DNA of 64,000 bases from Aminobacter ciceronei (GCF_014138625.1 NZ_JACJHY010000003.1:124001-188000), one strand, 5' to 3'; positions 26,710 to 37,577 are shown, counted from the stretch's first letter. The notes: generated from the letters alone by a model not told the origin. Program-made: numbers and translations.

Positions 26710-28188
26710 ATGACCGTGAAGCTCTCCCTCGCCACACTGCCGGATTTGCCTGCCAAGGTCGCGCGCCCGACTTACGACCGCGCCTCGCTGAAGGCCGGTA
26801 TCGTCCATTTCGGCGTCGGCAACTTCCATCGCTCGCACCAGGCGATCTATCTCGACGAGCTGTTCAACACCGGCCTCGGACATGACTGGGCGATCGTCGG
26901 CGCGGGCGTGTTCGAGGGCGAGAAGGCCGGACAAGCGAAGCTCGCCGGGCAGGACTGGCTGACATCAGTCGTCGAGCAGGACAGCGGCCATATGAGCGCC
27001 CGCGTCACCTCGGTCATGGTCGATTTCCTGACCCCCGGCGATGCTGCGGCCGTCATCGAACGTCTCGCCGACCCGGCGATCCGCATCGTCTCGCTGACCA
27101 TCACCGAGGGCGGCTATTTCATCGATCCGGCGTCGGGCATCTTCAACCCGACCCATCCCGATATCGTCGCCGACGCGCAGAACGTCGCGGCGCCCCGGAC
27201 CGTCTTCGGCATCATCCTCGCCGGCCTCCGGCGTCGTCGCCAGGACGGGGTCGTGCCATTCACCGTGATGTCCTGCGACAACATTCCCCACAATGGCCGG
27301 GTCACGGCCGATGCGGTGATCGGCCTGGCGCGGCTCGCGGACGAAACCTTCGCCGACTGGATCCGCGATAACGTCGCTTTTCCGAACTCGATGGTCGACC
27401 GCATCACGCCCGCCACCACCGATCGCGAGCGCGGCATTCTCGCCAGCGACTTCGGCGTCGAGGACAGCTGGCCGGTGTTCTGCGAGCCGTTCAAGCAATG
27501 GGTGATGGAAGACCATTTCACTGACGGCCGTCCGGCGCTGGAAAAGGTCGGCGTCCAGTTCGTCCATGACGTCGCTCCGTTCGAGCTGATGAAGATCCGC
27601 ATCCTCAATGGCGGCCACGCCACGATCGCCTATCCCGCCGGGTTGATGGACATTCATTTCGTCCACGAGGCGATGGAAAATCCGCTGGTGCGCGCCTTCC
27701 TGGCCAAGCTGGAGCGCGAGGAGATCATGCCCACGGTGCCGCCGGTACCCGGCGTGGTGCTGGAGGAGTATTGCCAGCTCATCGAGCGCCGGTTTTCCAA
27801 TCCCAAGATCGGCGACACCGTCCGCCGCCTCTGTCTCGACGGTTCCAACCGGCAGCCGAAATTCATCATCCCGACCATATCGGATCGCCTGAAGGCGGGC
27901 GCTGGCATATCGGGGCTGGCGCTCGAATCGGCACTCTGGTGCCGCTATTGCTTCGGGGTGACCGATTCCGGTGCCATCATCGAACCCAATGACCCGAGTT
28001 GGGACCGCCTGCAACGAACAGCGCAGGCGGCGAAGAATGCGCCTGCGACCTGGCTTGCGATGGAGGACATCTATGGCGATGTCGGCAAATCCGCAGCCTT
28101 CGCGGCTGCCTTTGGCGACAGCCTCGACATGCTCTGGCAGTTGGGCACGCAGGAGACATTGACGCGCTATCTCGGCGATCGCCTCTGA
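26710..28188 (+). CDS. mtlK: Mannitol 2-dehydrogenase (polyol-specific long-chain dehydrogenase)
   Basis: The 492-residue enzyme has the family nucleotide site G-V-G-N-F-H-R-S-H (about residues 35-43) and the catalytic signature K295-x4-N300-x2-H303 (KIRILNGGH), matching the numbering of Pseudomonas mannitol 2-dehydrogenase. It oxidises mannitol to fructose and often D-arabitol to xylulose with NAD. AGGAAAG lies ten bases before the ATG. It follows smoS across a RIME-like repeat. Confidence 0.93.
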   Translation: MTVKLSLATLPDLPAKVARPTYDRASLKAGIVHFGVGNFHRSHQAIYLDELFNTGLGHDWAIVGAGVFEGEKAGQAKLAGQDWLTSVVEQDSGHMSARVTSVMVDFLTPGDAAAVIERLADPAIRIVSLTITEGGYFIDPASGIFNPTHPDIVADAQNVAAPRTVFGIILAGLRRRRQDGVVPFTVMSCDNIPHNGRVTADAVIGLARLADETFADWIRDNVAFPNSMVDRITPATTDRERGILASDFGVEDSWPVFCEPFKQWVMEDHFTDGRPALEKVGVQFVHDVAPFELMKIRILNGGHATIAYPAGLMDIHFVHEAMENPLVRAFLAKLEREEIMPTVPPVPGVVLEEYCQLIERRFSNPKIGDTVRRLCLDGSNRQPKFIIPTISDRLKAGAGISGLALESALWCRYCFGVTDSGAIIEPNDPSWDRLQRTAQAAKNAPATWLAMEDIYGDVGKSAAFAAAFGDSLDMLWQLGTQETLTRYLGDRL

Positions 28189-28345
28189 ACCAAATCCGGG
28201 GCGTCGCTGACCGCTGGAATTGGCCATGGCGCGCATATAGACTGCGCGTCATGGTGTTGATCTCCACGTCCTTGCCTCATCTGAACTCGCCGCCGGAAGG
28301 CTCTGGCTGTCGCGCGGTCGCGCCGTTCGGGGCGTCGTCGTTCTG

Positions 28346-29917
28346 ATGGCGGCCTATCTATGTGCGGTCGATGTCGGTACCGGCAGCGCGCGCGCCGGCA
28401 TCTTCGATGCCGCAGGCAAGCTGCTCGGGCGCGCTGAACATCCCATCGTCATGAACCGCTCGCCATCGGGCCATTGCGAGCATGACTCCGAGCAGATCTG
28501 GTCGGCTGTCTGCGACGCTGTGCACGGAGCCCGCAAGGCTGCCAGCGTCGACCCGGCTGAAATTGTCGGTATCAGCTTCGATGCGACATGCTCGACGGTG
28601 TTCCGGGGCAGGGCGGGCGAGCAGGTTGGTATTTCGAGCAATGGCGAGCAGCGTTGGGACACCATCGTCTGGCTCGATCATCGCGCACTGGCCGAGGCCG
28701 ACGAATGCACCGAGACCCGCCATGACGTGCTCGGTTATGCCGGTGGGGTGATGTCGCCGGAGATGGCGACGCCCAAGCTGATGTGGGTCAAGCGTCACTT
28801 GCCGCAGAGCTGGGCGCGAACCGGGCAGCTTTTCGACCTTGCCGATTTTCTCAGCCACAAGGCCTCAGGCTCGTTCGCCCGCTCGCAATGCACGCTGACC
28901 GCCAAATGGACCTATCTGGCCCACGAACGTGAGGCCTGGCGTCACGATTTCTTTGCGGCGGTCGGCCTCGCCGACATCTTCGAGCATGCCGCTCTGCCCG
29001 AGCGCGCCAGCCCGGTCGGCGCCGACCTCGGTCCGCTCACGCCTATCGCCGCCGCGGCGCTCGGCCTGACCACGGCCTGCCGCGTCGGTGCGGGCATGAT
29101 CGACGCCTTTGCCGGCGCCATAGGCGTCATCGGCGGCCTGTCCGGTATCGAGCGCCATCTCGCGCTGATTGCCGGCACCTCGAGTTGTGTCATGGCGATG
29201 TCGCCCGAGCCGCGCGCCTTTGCCGGTGTCTGGGGGCCGTATTTCGGCGCCGCCTTGCCCGGCCTGTGGCTGAGCGAAGGCGGCCAGTCGGCGACGGGTG
29301 CGCTGCTCGACCACGTCATTCGCTGGCACGGCGCTGGCGGCGAACCCGACGCAGCGCTGCACCGGCGCATCACCGAGCGCATCATGGACCTGCGTGCCAT
29401 CGAGGGCCTCGACCTCGCCGGTCGCCTTCATGTGCAGCCCGACTTCCACGGCAACCGCTCGCCGCTGGCCGATCCGCACGCCCTTGGCGTGATCAGCGGG
29501 CTGACGCTCGATTCATCCTTCGACAGCTTGTGTCGGCTCTACTGGCGTACCGCGGTCGCCATCGCGCTCGGCCTGCGCCATGTGCTCGACGCGCTCAATG
29601 CCAATGGCTACGGCATCGACACGCTGCACGTCACCGGCGGCCACACCCGCAATCCGCTGCTGATGGAACTCTATGCCGACGCCACCGGCTGCACCGTCGT
29701 CGAGCCGCTGGGCGGGGATGCAGTGCTGCTGGGAACGGCGATGGCGGCAGCTGCCGCGGCCGGGCTCTATCCAAGTCTCACCGGGGCTTGTACGGCGATG
29801 CGCCAGGAAGGCCGCGCGCGCCGGCCCACCCCCTGGGCGAAGCAACGTTTCGACCGTGATTACCGGGTGTTCCTCGAAATGCACCGCCAGCGCAAGGCGC
29901 TCGATGACATCGCATGA
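28346..29917 (+). CDS. FGGY-family carbohydrate kinase, D-ribulokinase-like
   Basis: The 523-residue kinase opens with D-V-G-T-G-S-A-R-A-G-I-F-D and has G-H-C-E-H-D, I-S-F-D-A-T-C-S, W-L-D-H-R-A, a D-F-H-G-N-R-S-P element and V-T-G-G-H-T-R-N-P. These features fit the ribulokinase-like branch (human FGGY, YpCarbK) better than xylulokinase, where G-Q-M-H-G motifs are expected. It could phosphorylate D-ribulose or another ketose from a dehydrogenase in the operon. The gene is 157 bases after mtlK, so it may have its own promoter. Confidence 0.85.
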   Translation: MAAYLCAVDVGTGSARAGIFDAAGKLLGRAEHPIVMNRSPSGHCEHDSEQIWSAVCDAVHGARKAASVDPAEIVGISFDATCSTVFRGRAGEQVGISSNGEQRWDTIVWLDHRALAEADECTETRHDVLGYAGGVMSPEMATPKLMWVKRHLPQSWARTGQLFDLADFLSHKASGSFARSQCTLTAKWTYLAHEREAWRHDFFAAVGLADIFEHAALPERASPVGADLGPLTPIAAAALGLTTACRVGAGMIDAFAGAIGVIGGLSGIERHLALIAGTSSCVMAMSPEPRAFAGVWGPYFGAALPGLWLSEGGQSATGALLDHVIRWHGAGGEPDAALHRRITERIMDLRAIEGLDLAGRLHVQPDFHGNRSPLADPHALGVISGLTLDSSFDSLCRLYWRTAVAIALGLRHVLDALNANGYGIDTLHVTGGHTRNPLLMELYADATGCTVVEPLGGDAVLLGTAMAAAAAAGLYPSLTGACTAMRQEGRARRPTPWAKQRFDRDYRVFLEMHRQRKALDDIA

Positions 29918-30518
29918 GGGATCGGTGCAGGCAATTCCAGAAACTGACGTAGACGAAGCTCCCACCGCCCAAGCGCTGATCGTTGTCGACGTCCAGAGCG
30001 CTTTCGTGTCGGGCACGGACGCGGTGCCGGGACATAAGCGGCTTCTGTCTGCGGTGGCGACGTTGCTCGAGAATGCGCGGGCGTCGGGCGTGGCCGTCAT
30101 CTTCATCCAGAACGACGGTCCGGCAGGCGCCGTCGACGAGCCACACACGCCTGGCTGGCAACTGCATTTCACACCCCGGCCCGGCGAGCACGTCGTGCGC
30201 AAGGAACTCGACGATGCCTTCGATGGCACCAGCTTGAACGACCTGCTGTCGGTCTCCGGCATCGAGACCATCGCCTTCTGTGGCATGCTGTCGGAGATGT
30301 GCCTTGCGGCGACGGCGCGAACAGCGATGGCGCTCGGCTATGGCGTGATCCTGCCGCATGACGGCCATGCCACCTACGACGTGCCGCCTGGCCCTGGCGG
30401 CTCTGAGGGCGTTCCTGCGCATCTCGCCGCGCGGGCAGCGGAATGGTCGCTGGGCGACGAGGTGACGATCGTGGCTTCGGCGGGCGACGTCAAATTTGCC
30501 CGCCACCAAGCGGGCTAA
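29904..30518 (+). CDS. Isochorismatase-family cysteine hydrolase
   Basis: The 204-residue protein has the family triad Asp29 (I-V-V-D-V-Q), Lys100 (V-V-R-K-E-L-D-D-A-F) and Cys133 (S-E-M-C-L-A-A-T-A-R). The ATG at 29904 overlaps the kinase stop by 14 bases; a GTG at 29925 is the alternative. Such enzymes hydrolyse amides or vinyl ethers (nicotinamide, carbamates, isochorismate). No substrate can be assigned, although coupling to the kinase gene suggests co-expression with polyol use. Confidence 0.85.
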   Translation: MTSHEGSVQAIPETDVDEAPTAQALIVVDVQSAFVSGTDAVPGHKRLLSAVATLLENARASGVAVIFIQNDGPAGAVDEPHTPGWQLHFTPRPGEHVVRKELDDAFDGTSLNDLLSVSGIETIAFCGMLSEMCLAATARTAMALGYGVILPHDGHATYDVPPGPGGSEGVPAHLAARAAEWSLGDEVTIVASAGDVKFARHQAG

Positions 30519-30530
30519 CTGCCCCGCTAT

Positions 30531-30695
30531 TCATTCCGTTTGGTCGTCTTCCGCAGTTTGCCGTTCGCGCCGCCTGGTGTCATCGTCAGACTTCTTGTGT
30601 TGCGCGGCTGCCGTCTTGCGGATGAAATCAAACCGGTTTTCTTCGGCATCTGCGAGCTTCGGCGGCGTGCCGGTCTTGCTTGAAAACTTGATCAT
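30531..30695 (-). CDS. Hypothetical small charged protein
   Basis: A 54-residue, Lys/Asp/Arg-rich, probably disordered protein (M-I-K-F-S-S-K-T-G, ending E-D-D-Q-T-E). AGGAT lies upstream of the ATG at 30695. No domain is recognised. The composition is like small stress-related proteins of rhizobia, but that is only an impression. Confidence 0.4.
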   Translation of the reverse strand: MIKFSSKTGTPPKLADAEENRFDFIRKTAAAQHKKSDDDTRRRERQTAEDDQTE

Positions 30696-30813
30696 GGGCG
30701 AAATCCTATTCTGCTGAAGCCGAGGAACCCGCCGGGACATGTCCTGGCGGCGGCGGCACTAGTCTTTCGGGAAGAAAATCAGGCTGAGTTTGACAACTGG
30801 CAGTGCGCGAACT

Positions 30814-30840
30814 GTCCGCGCCGGTGTCTCCGGCGCGGAC
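30814..30840. terminator. Perfect hairpin after the 130-residue membrane protein gene
   Basis: GTCCGCGCCGG pairs perfectly with CCGGCGCGGAC over a five-base loop (TGTCT). There is no U-tract on either side, so it may act as an mRNA end-stabiliser or a Rho-assisted stop for the minus-strand gene that ends at 30861. Confidence 0.45.
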
Positions 30841-30860
30841 GTAGGAAGATACGCCAGATA

Positions 30861-31253
30861 TCAGGCTGCGAGCGCGGTGGCGCAGCCGATGGAGGCGCGG
30901 CGGTCGGGAGAGGTTTCGCCCGGCATGGTGGCCCAGCCGCCGGTCTCGACAAACTTCTGCCTGTCATAACCGACCGACTTGGCCTTCAGTTCGACCAGCT
31001 TTGCCGCTGCGTCGGGTGCCGCATTGAACCGCTCGACGCAGATGGTCGAGGCGAGCTGACCGCGCGCCACGTCGCCGGCCGTCTGTGCAAGTGTCTGCGA
31101 AGTGCCGCCGGTGACCCAGCCGCCCCAGCTGAAGCCGACGATCATCGTGGCGACGGCGGTGCCGACGCATGTCCAGACAAGCGTTGATTTGGACGGCTGG
31201 TAGCTTTCCCAACGTGCGGCGAGGGACTGCTTCTGGTTGCTCTGCATAGCCAT
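30861..31253 (-). CDS. Hypothetical membrane-anchored protein
   Basis: The 130-residue protein has a short cytoplasmic N-terminus, one transmembrane helix (about residues 24-44: LVWTCVGTAVATMIVGFSWGG), and an external part with two cysteines (STICVERF and SIGCATALAA) that could form a disulfide. AAGGAACG precedes the ATG at 31253. The style is common in rhizobial genomes, but no function is known. It follows groEL on the same strand with a 70-base gap. Confidence 0.65.
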   Translation of the reverse strand: MAMQSNQKQSLAARWESYQPSKSTLVWTCVGTAVATMIVGFSWGGWVTGGTSQTLAQTAGDVARGQLASTICVERFNAAPDAAAKLVELKAKSVGYDRQKFVETGGWATMPGETSPDRRASIGCATALAA

Positions 31254-31323
31254 GGAAACGTTCCTTGTTGATGGTGGGAAGTCACCATCCAGCCGTGTCG
31301 CGGCCAGATGGTTCAGGTGTCGC

Positions 31324-32988
<1,665 letters not shown>

Positions 32989-33303
32989 TCAGGCGGCTTT
33001 CTTGGCGGCTTCGCTCGTGTCGACGATGCCCATGATGTCGGCCTCCTTGATGATCAGGAGATCCGCGCCGTCGATCTTGACCTCCGTGCCCGACCATTTG
33101 CCGAACAGCACTGTGTCGCCGGCCTTGACGTCGAGCGGGATCAGATTGCCGCTTTCGTCGCGGGTGCCCGGGCCAACGGCAAGGACTTCGCCCTGCTGGG
33201 GCTTTTCCTTGGCATTGTCGGGGATGATGATGCCGCCCTTGGATTTGATATCGCCTTCGGCGCGCCGAATGACGACGCGGTCGTGAAGTGGTCGGAATTT
33301 CAT
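32989..33303 (-). CDS. groES: 10-kDa co-chaperonin GroES
   Basis: The 104-residue lid protein has [12 protein letters not shown], a mobile loop ([13 protein letters not shown]) and [11 protein letters not shown]. It is the first gene of the groESL operon and lies behind a promoter with a CIRCE operator. Confidence 0.96.
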   Translation of the reverse strand: MKFRPLHDRVVIRRAEGDIKSKGGIIIPDNAKEKPQQGEVLAVGPGTRDESGNLIPLDVKAGDTVLFGKWSGTEVKIDGADLLIIKEADIMGIVDTSEAAKKAA

Positions 33304-33357
33304 GAATGTTCTTTCTGCAGCCGGCGCATAGGGGACCGCATGTCCTATATACGCCCT

Positions 33358-33384
33358 TTGGCACTCGAATGACAGGAGTGCCAG
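33358..33384 (-). promoter_or_regulatory. CIRCE element (HrcA operator) of groESL
   Basis: TTGGCACTC-N9-GAGTGCCAG matches the CIRCE consensus TTAGCACTC-N9-GAGTGCTAA with one change in each arm. It lies between the -10 box and the groES start codon, where HrcA would block transcription until heat stress. Confidence 0.92.
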
Positions 33385-33386
33385 AA

Positions 33387-33414
33387 ATTATTCGCTATGC
33401 ACGAGAGTATTCAA
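33387..33414 (-). promoter_or_regulatory. Promoter of groESL
   Basis: On the minus strand TTGAAT (33409-33414), a 16-base spacer and AATAAT (33387-33392) form a sigma-70-type promoter directly upstream of CIRCE, so the operator would cover the transcription start. Confidence 0.6.
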
Positions 33415-33562
33415 AAATAACAGGCGCCAGGGGGCGGATTAAAATTATGATTCAGTGCAAATAGGCTGGGAATTTGAATTCCAGGTCGAGAAACCCTATT
33501 TAAGGTGCAGTGGAATTTTTATTTTCCGCGCACGAAGAGGATTTCAGATATTGGATGTAGCC

Positions 33563-33790
33563 ATGGAAAATTTTCTGGAAAAAGCGCAGTCCCGTTCGAT
33601 CGAGGCACAGAAGAAGGCAGCAGAGCGCAACAGCGCCATGGCTGATTATCAGTCAGAAGCAAAGGCTCGGGCCATCAAGACGGCAAAGTTGCGGGAATTG
33701 CGCTTGGCCAAGGACGAGGCTGACCGCGCTGCCGAGGCCCTGAAACCCGTAGAAGCCAAGAAGAAGCGCGTGGCGCGCGCCGCAAAGTAG
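33563..33790 (+). CDS. Hypothetical small Lys/Ala-rich helical protein
   Basis: The 75-residue, strongly charged protein (F-L-E-K-A-Q-S-R-S-I-E-A-Q-K-K-A-A-E) is likely one long helix or coiled coil with a basic Ala/Lys C-terminus. The ATG at 33563 is chosen; a TTG at 33551 has the better-spaced GAGGA site and may be the real start. It diverges from groESL and could share its stress context. Family not recognised. Confidence 0.5.
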   Translation: MENFLEKAQSRSIEAQKKAAERNSAMADYQSEAKARAIKTAKLRELRLAKDEADRAAEALKPVEAKKKRVARAAK

Positions 33791-34196
33791 CAAGCGCATC
33801 ACCTGACTGCCAATCCTGCCTGGAGCGTCAGCCCATGTGTACGCACCTGGGCGTCGTGCTTTCCGAAAAACGACTCCGATTTTCGGGCCGATGCGCGGGG
33901 CAGGATGCCAGTCGGTCGATGTACGATCAAGAATGCCGGCCTTGCTGTCAGCTAGCCTATTGTTTTGTAGAACATCCCTCCCCATATGAAGGCTCATCGG
34001 CACTCCGCCGGGAGCGAAACGCTCATCGAGATACGATGGTGGGTTTTGCCGCGGAATGCTGCATTTGCCCTGATTGACAGCTGGCCGACCACGAATGTAC
34101 CGGCGGCATGCAAGTTTCAGGAGCCAGAGGGAAGCGGGCCTATGCCCGCTTTTTTCTTTTCTGGAGAGCTTTTGCCAAAAGCAGCTTCTGCCCGCG
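33791..34196. other. Intergenic region with possible small RNA
   Basis: These 406 bases have no supported protein gene. Around 33860-33905 a short sequence (CGACTCCGATTTTCGGGCC) resembles degenerate intergenic repeats of rhizobia. The right part ends in a very strong plus-strand terminator that is 340 bases beyond the nearest upstream gene, which leaves room for a non-coding transcript. Confidence 0.4.
34132..34157 (+). terminator. Strong Rho-independent terminator of an orphan transcript
   Basis: AAGCGGGC pairs with GCCCGCTT over CTAT, followed by a run of T (TTTTTCTTTTC). The strand is set by the T-run. It could end a long 3' tail of the gene at 33563-33790 or, more likely, a separate small RNA starting somewhere in 33900-34060. 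Confidence 0.85.
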
Positions 34197-35039
34197 TCAG
34201 GCGGCTGGCCTGGCGTCGGCTTGAGGCAGCAGCCGGAACAGCGCCCGGGCAATTCCCCCGACCTTCCCCTGGTCGACCTGCGCCGTGTCGTTGGGCAGCA
34301 GCGTCGTCACCTTGTCGACGCCGAGATCTTTCAGCTGGAACGGCGTGCCATGGCCAAATTCGAGATGTCCGCGGCCGATGATGCCGATCACCAGCGGCGA
34401 GCTGTCGGCCGTCCGCGCTTTGGCGATGTTGCAGGCAAACGCCCGATCCCAGGTCTGCTGCGCCCGGACGAAACGGTCGAACTCCGGCGCCTCGGGCGCT
34501 TTCACCTTGCGCGCCGGCGAGCCGCCGCCGGTGGTATCGAACAGATATTGCCGATAGGCCGGCGTCGCGTTTGCCGAGGGCGTGAGACCGTCACGCTCGT
34601 CGACAGGAACGGCGTCCCAGCCTTCCTTGCCGACCCGCGTCACCAGTTCGCGGTAGCAATTGAGCGCCAGCATCGGCACGCCAAACTCGCGGCAGAAATG
34701 GAAGATCGGAAGGTAGAGCTCGGCCGGGAACCCCCAGACCTTGCCCCATTCGGCAGCCTTCAGAAATTCGTCCCGCTCAAGACTGCCGGCGACCCACTGG
34801 TCGAGCACCGGCTGCAACCGGCGCGGAAACATCTCGAAACCGATGACGATGTCATTGCGCAAAGTCCGCATCGCCGTGCAGACATGCAACTGCCAGCGGT
34901 GGATGTCGAAGCGGTCATGCGTTTCGCCGAGCAGCAGCACGTCGCTCTGCGCGACCTCGCGCATCAACGCCGTATGATCGAGCAAAGCTCCGCTGTCGGC
35001 GTCGAGCCATGTCGCGACAGGGTGGTTCCATTCGGTCAT
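34197..35039 (-). CDS. ChaN-family heme/iron-related protein
   Basis: The 280-residue protein has the ChaN/DUF399 signature L-L-L-G-E-T-H-D-R-F-D-I-H-R-W-Q near residues 37-52, E-M-F-P-R-R-L-Q-P-V and, late, I-G-R-G-H-L-E-F-G-H-G. Campylobacter ChaN binds two hemes and is an outer-membrane lipoprotein, but this copy has no signal peptide and should be cytoplasmic. The ATG at 35039 is six bases after the upstream stop. It is the last gene of the iron-regulated operon. Confidence 0.8.
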   Translation of the reverse strand: MTEWNHPVATWLDADSGALLDHTALMREVAQSDVLLLGETHDRFDIHRWQLHVCTAMRTLRNDIVIGFEMFPRRLQPVLDQWVAGSLERDEFLKAAEWGKVWGFPAELYLPIFHFCREFGVPMLALNCYRELVTRVGKEGWDAVPVDERDGLTPSANATPAYRQYLFDTTGGGSPARKVKAPEAPEFDRFVRAQQTWDRAFACNIAKARTADSSPLVIGIIGRGHLEFGHGTPFQLKDLGVDKVTTLLPNDTAQVDQGKVGGIARALFRLLPQADARPAA

Positions 35040-35044
35040 GACGG

Positions 35045-35767
35045 TCACCCGAAGCTCGTCTGCGCGCCCGAAACGGTGAGCCCGGTCTCGGCGCCTTCGG
35101 CGGTCAGCGCGACGAAGCGCGCCTCGCCTGCGTTGTCCTCGCGGCGCCAGCCGCCGACCGATCCGCCCTTGAGATGAAGATGGAAGTCCGGCCGCATGAC
35201 GTTGACGTAGCCCATGACAGGCTTGACCACCGGCATGTCGCCTTCCCAGGCCTGCCAGAAGGACGGACGGCTGAACTCGATCCTGACGCGGCCGCCGTTG
35301 CGCTCGGCCGCGGCGAAGGGTTCGAGCCCGGCATCGTCGGCGTCCAGTTCCTTGCGCTCGTCCAGGCTGCCGGTCCGCTCTTCGGCGGCAAGCTCGGTGC
35401 CTTGCGGGAAGGCCGCAAGCACGGCGTCGAACGGTTCGAGGCCCTCGAAGCCGGTGACATTGGCGATGCTCTCACCGTCGGCGCCGCGCAGTTCGATGCG
35501 CGGATAGGATTTTTCGCGCATCACCGACGTGCGATCGACGATGATTGTGACGACCGCCGCCAGCTCGATGCGGGAGTTGTGCTCGGCCCCTTCGCAGACC
35601 AGCCAGCCATCCTCGATGCGAACTTTCTCGACCGGGCCGATGCGCTCGTGAGTGGCGCCAAGGCGTTCCGAATTGATCATCACCCGGCCGATGGCCGGCA
35701 GCCGCGCCAGCAGGGCGGTGGGGGCGACGTCGAGGCGTTCGCGTTTGTGGGGCGTGCGGGCGGTCAT
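35045..35767 (-). CDS. HemS/ChuX-like heme-utilisation protein (single domain)
   Basis: The 240-residue cytoplasmic protein has a stretch (about residues 40-115: I-G-P-V-E-K-V-R-I-E-D-G-W and V-V-T-I-I-V-D-R-T-S-V-M-R-E-K) that resembles one repeat of HemS/HmuS and the ChuX/HutX fold. It is about two thirds of a full HmuS. Placement between a TonB-receptor operon ABC gene and ChaN supports a heme or iron role, but the match is weak by eye. The second ATG (35767) is six bases after AGGAA and is preferred to the ATG two codons earlier, which is too close. Confidence 0.5.
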   Translation of the reverse strand: MTARTPHKRERLDVAPTALLARLPAIGRVMINSERLGATHERIGPVEKVRIEDGWLVCEGAEHNSRIELAAVVTIIVDRTSVMREKSYPRIELRGADGESIANVTGFEGLEPFDAVLAAFPQGTELAAEERTGSLDERKELDADDAGLEPFAAAERNGGRVRIEFSRPSFWQAWEGDMPVVKPVMGYVNVMRPDFHLHLKGGSVGGWRREDNAGEARFVALTAEGAETGLTVSGAQTSFG

Positions 35768-35776
35768 GGGCATTTC

Positions 35777-37513
35777 CTATGCGAATTGCAGTGCTGGATT
35801 TTCGTTCGCCGCTTCGGCTTTCGGATCGAGATCGATGACGCGAATGGTCCCCAGCGCCTTCGGGCTGCGGTGCGCGACGATAACGAATGTCGTGGCCGGC
35901 AACTCTTTCTTGAGCACGGAAAACAGTTCGGCCTCGGCCGTCTCGTCGAGCGCGCTGGTGGCTTCGTCGAGGAACAGCCAGTCCGGCTTCAGCACAAGCG
36001 CGCGAGCCAGCGCCAAGCGCTGCAGTTCGCCACCAGAGAGGCCAGACAACACCAGCGGATGGCCTTCCCAGGCATCTTCGAGCCGCAGCATGTCGCTGTC
36101 GCCGAAGCCGACGGCTTCGATAGCCTGTCGCAATTCCTGTCGCGTGAAGGCCTCGGCTGGCGCGGGGTAGGCGACCGCTTCGAAGACGTCGCCTTGCGGG
36201 AAATAGGCCTTCTGCGACAGGAACAGCTTGCTGGCCGAGGGCATCTCGATGCGACCGTCGCCATGGTCCCAGCCGCCGGCCATCGCCTTGAGCAGAGTGG
36301 TCTTGCCTAGCCCCGACTGCCCGCGCAGCCACACTGCTTCGCCGGCGCCGATATCGAGGCGCGGTAGCGGCAGCAGCTCGCGCCCCTCCGGTGTCCGCAG
36401 CGTGAGCTTGTGCACATGCAGTCCGCCGGACGACGCCTCTTGGACGATGCCCGAAGCACGGCCGCGCACCGCCTCGGTCGCGGCGAGGAAGCCATCGAGA
36501 CGGGAAGACGCGGCGACGAGGTTCGACAGCGGCTTGTAGGAGAAGATGAACCAGGACAGCGTGGTGACGACGTTGGAAAACGCCATGGCGATCTGCATCA
36601 GGCCGCCAAGCGCAATGCTGCCGGCGAGAAAGCCGGGCAGGGCAACGAACAGCGGGATGCGCAGCACCGTGTGCGAATAGGGAAAGGTGAAGCAGCCGAG
36701 CAGGAATTCGCGGCCCGCCATCTTGCGCCAGTTCTGTGCGATGCCGTCGAAGCGGCGGTCGAGCCCGGTGCGCTCGACGTTCTCGCCACCCATCAACGCG
36801 ATCTCGTCGGCCGACTGGCGGATGCGCGCCATGGCGAAGCGGAAATCGCCTTCGCGCTTCTGCTGCGTGTAGAACAGCGATTTCAGCGGCCGGCCGAGCA
36901 GATGCGTCAGCCCGCTCGACAGTGCGACATAAATGAACGCCGCCCAGACCATGTAACGCGGGATCGAGACGTCGAAACCGAACAGCGAGAAGTTGAGCGC
37001 GAAGGTCGACAACCCCCACAGCAGCGCGAGAAAGGAGAAGATACCGACGATCTTGGTGATCAGCTCGATGCCTTCGTCGAGGATACCCTTGACGAACAGG
37101 CCGCAATCGTCGGCGATGCGCTGGTCGGGATTGTCGACGTCGCGCGGGCAGTCGCCCTGGGTCAGTCGCCAATAGGCGCGGTCGGCGAACCACGAGCCGA
37201 GGGCTGCCTCGGTCAGCGACTTGCGCCACCTGATATGCAACATTTTCTGCAGGTAATCTGCCGTCAGTGAGCGCACCGAATTGGCTGCGACGATGCCGGC
37301 AAAGATCCAGATCTGCCAGACCGCCGCCTTGGCGTCGACCTTTTCCAGCGCACCGTAGAATTCCGAGGTCCAGCTCACCAGCCTGATGGTGAAATAGATG
37401 CCGGCCAGTTGCAGCGCGATGACCGCGGTGAGGCAGACGAGGCTCGTCTTGCCACCCTTGCCGGCAATGCAGAGCTTGAGCAGGCGAACGAACTGCCTGA
37501 GGACGTTGGTCAC
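35777..37513 (-). CDS. SbmA/ABCD-type fused ABC transporter (membrane and ATPase domains)
   Basis: The 578-residue protein joins an SbmA/BacA-like membrane domain (about residues 1-330, six helices) to an ATPase with Walker A G-Q-S-G-L-G-K-T-T, signature L-S-G-G-E-L-Q-R and Walker B W-L-F-L-D-E-A-T-S-A-L-D. The E. coli YddA and mycobacterial Rv1819c proteins share this layout; Rv1819c imports B12 and peptides. Located directly after a TonB-dependent receptor gene (64 bases), it may carry the receptor's ligand across the inner membrane without a periplasmic binding protein. Confidence 0.8.
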   Translation of the reverse strand: MTNVLRQFVRLLKLCIAGKGGKTSLVCLTAVIALQLAGIYFTIRLVSWTSEFYGALEKVDAKAAVWQIWIFAGIVAANSVRSLTADYLQKMLHIRWRKSLTEAALGSWFADRAYWRLTQGDCPRDVDNPDQRIADDCGLFVKGILDEGIELITKIVGIFSFLALLWGLSTFALNFSLFGFDVSIPRYMVWAAFIYVALSSGLTHLLGRPLKSLFYTQQKREGDFRFAMARIRQSADEIALMGGENVERTGLDRRFDGIAQNWRKMAGREFLLGCFTFPYSHTVLRIPLFVALPGFLAGSIALGGLMQIAMAFSNVVTTLSWFIFSYKPLSNLVAASSRLDGFLAATEAVRGRASGIVQEASSGGLHVHKLTLRTPEGRELLPLPRLDIGAGEAVWLRGQSGLGKTTLLKAMAGGWDHGDGRIEMPSASKLFLSQKAYFPQGDVFEAVAYPAPAEAFTRQELRQAIEAVGFGDSDMLRLEDAWEGHPLVLSGLSGGELQRLALARALVLKPDWLFLDEATSALDETAEAELFSVLKKELPATTFVIVAHRSPKALGTIRVIDLDPKAEAANENPALQFA

Positions 37514-37577
37514 CGCGATGGCCTTTCATGCAAGACGCAGGGCAACGTGCCCTGCGTCGGATCGCTGTCGATCTGGC

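Noticed and set aside
33835-34077. 80-codon plus-strand frame
   Set aside because: Unusually Cys- and Arg-rich, no ribosome-binding site, and it overlaps a likely degenerate intergenic repeat.
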